This document shows, one piece after another, positions 63,908-64,000 of a stretch of DNA of 64,000 nucleotides. The stretch is taken from assembly GCF_900182745.1 (NCBI RefSeq), contig NZ_FXTY01000010.1, positions 58,824-122,823 of the forward strand. Direction: 5' to 3'. Below the pieces are notes generated by a model. That model did no database searches. It was given only the letters and a program-made list of their open reading frames with translations, and was not told the origin of the DNA. This DNA is from Shimia sagamensis (GTDB lineage: Bacteria > Pseudomonadota > Alphaproteobacteria > Rhodobacterales > Rhodobacteraceae). Position 1 is the stretch's first letter. Every line of letters begins with the position of its first letter. A program made the position numbers and the translations under genes.

Positions 63908-64000
63908 TTGTGTTGAAAAACTCTTCTTGATTTGAGGGTCCTTCACTGATTCAATTTGCTTGTGAATGCAGGGGGATTGACGGTGTTGGGACCTAAGCAA
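63908..64000 (+). mobile_element. Left end of an IS1182-type insertion sequence (continues beyond window)
   Basis: TTGTGTTGAAAAACTC at about 63908 resembles the terminal sequence of IS1182-type elements of this bacterial group, and the leader TTGATTTGAGGG to GGGGGATTGACG leads into transposase-like codons. The rest lies outside the window. Confidence 0.55.
63983..64000 (+). CDS. IS1182-type transposase, first six codons only
   Basis: GTG TTG GGA CCT AAG CAA gives (M)LGPKQ, the usual opening of IS1182-family transposases in Rhodobacteraceae (as I recall, MLGPKQEAQ...). The gene runs off the right edge. Start could be GTG 63983 or TTG 63986. Confidence rests on the match of both leader and first codons. 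Confidence 0.5.

Overview
The window looks like a chromosome segment of a marine alphaproteobacterium, most likely Rhodobacteraceae (Roseobacter group). The inference rests on fairly high GC, GTG/TTG starts, tight ATGA-type gene overlaps, and the kinds of genes present: an alphaproteobacterial type VI secretion locus, an FeS-type (6-4) photolyase cluster, and a homoprotocatechuate lower pathway. No rRNA, tRNA or CRISPR was seen.

Layout. (1) 1-3.7 kb: the end of an aromatic-compound operon, with a PLP-dependent aromatic amino acid decarboxylase (5' end outside the window), an FAA hydrolase, an HpaH-type hydratase and an HpaI-type aldolase. (2) 4.5-48.8 kb: a complete and elaborated T6SS locus. 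The core operon runs leftward from tssA at 30.7 kb to tagF at 14.6 kb (tssA-B-C-hcp-tssE-F-G-tagH-tssJ-K-L-M-tagF). clpV leads a second leftward operon (42.4-35.3 kb) with a DUF2169 adaptor, an inactive ketoacyl-synthase-like protein, a PAAR-like (DUF4150) effector with a GHH nuclease motif, and a beta-propeller protein that may be its immunity partner. vgrG is carried on a rightward operon with a PP2C phosphatase, an M15 peptidase and a TssL-TssM hybrid protein. A kinase, the phosphatase, an FHA protein and TagF form a phospho-control circuit. (3) 48.8-56.3 kb: an IS3-family element that has cut off the 5' part of a DUF3833 gene, then a light/DNA-repair cluster (CIA30, DUF393, CPD photolyase; divergent DUF2256, SDR, FeS photolyase). 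(4) 56.3-64 kb: decayed intergenic DNA with a dispersed repeat, an AraC regulator, a small ribbon-helix-helix-like gene, two secreted sulfatases, an MFS transporter, and the first codons of an IS1182-type transposase at the right edge.

Most unusual parts. One protein joins a DotU-like cytoplasmic domain and one membrane helix directly to a TssM-like periplasmic region with no NTPase, although normal TssL and TssM are also encoded. A five-gene operon inside the T6SS locus codes for an ExbB, two ExbD proteins, a TonB-like protein ending in DUF4384 and a small secreted protein: a proton-driven motor with no usual place in a T6SS. The periplasmic half of the motor's TonB-like protein has the same BON-like plus DUF4384 order as the periplasmic half of the T6SS kinase, so the two may sense or bind the same thing. 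Two caspase-like proteases, one with Sel1 repeats and a peptidoglycan-binding end, sit at the two flanks of the locus. I propose that these genes form an accessory envelope machine coupled to the T6SS; this is inference from gene order and domain content.
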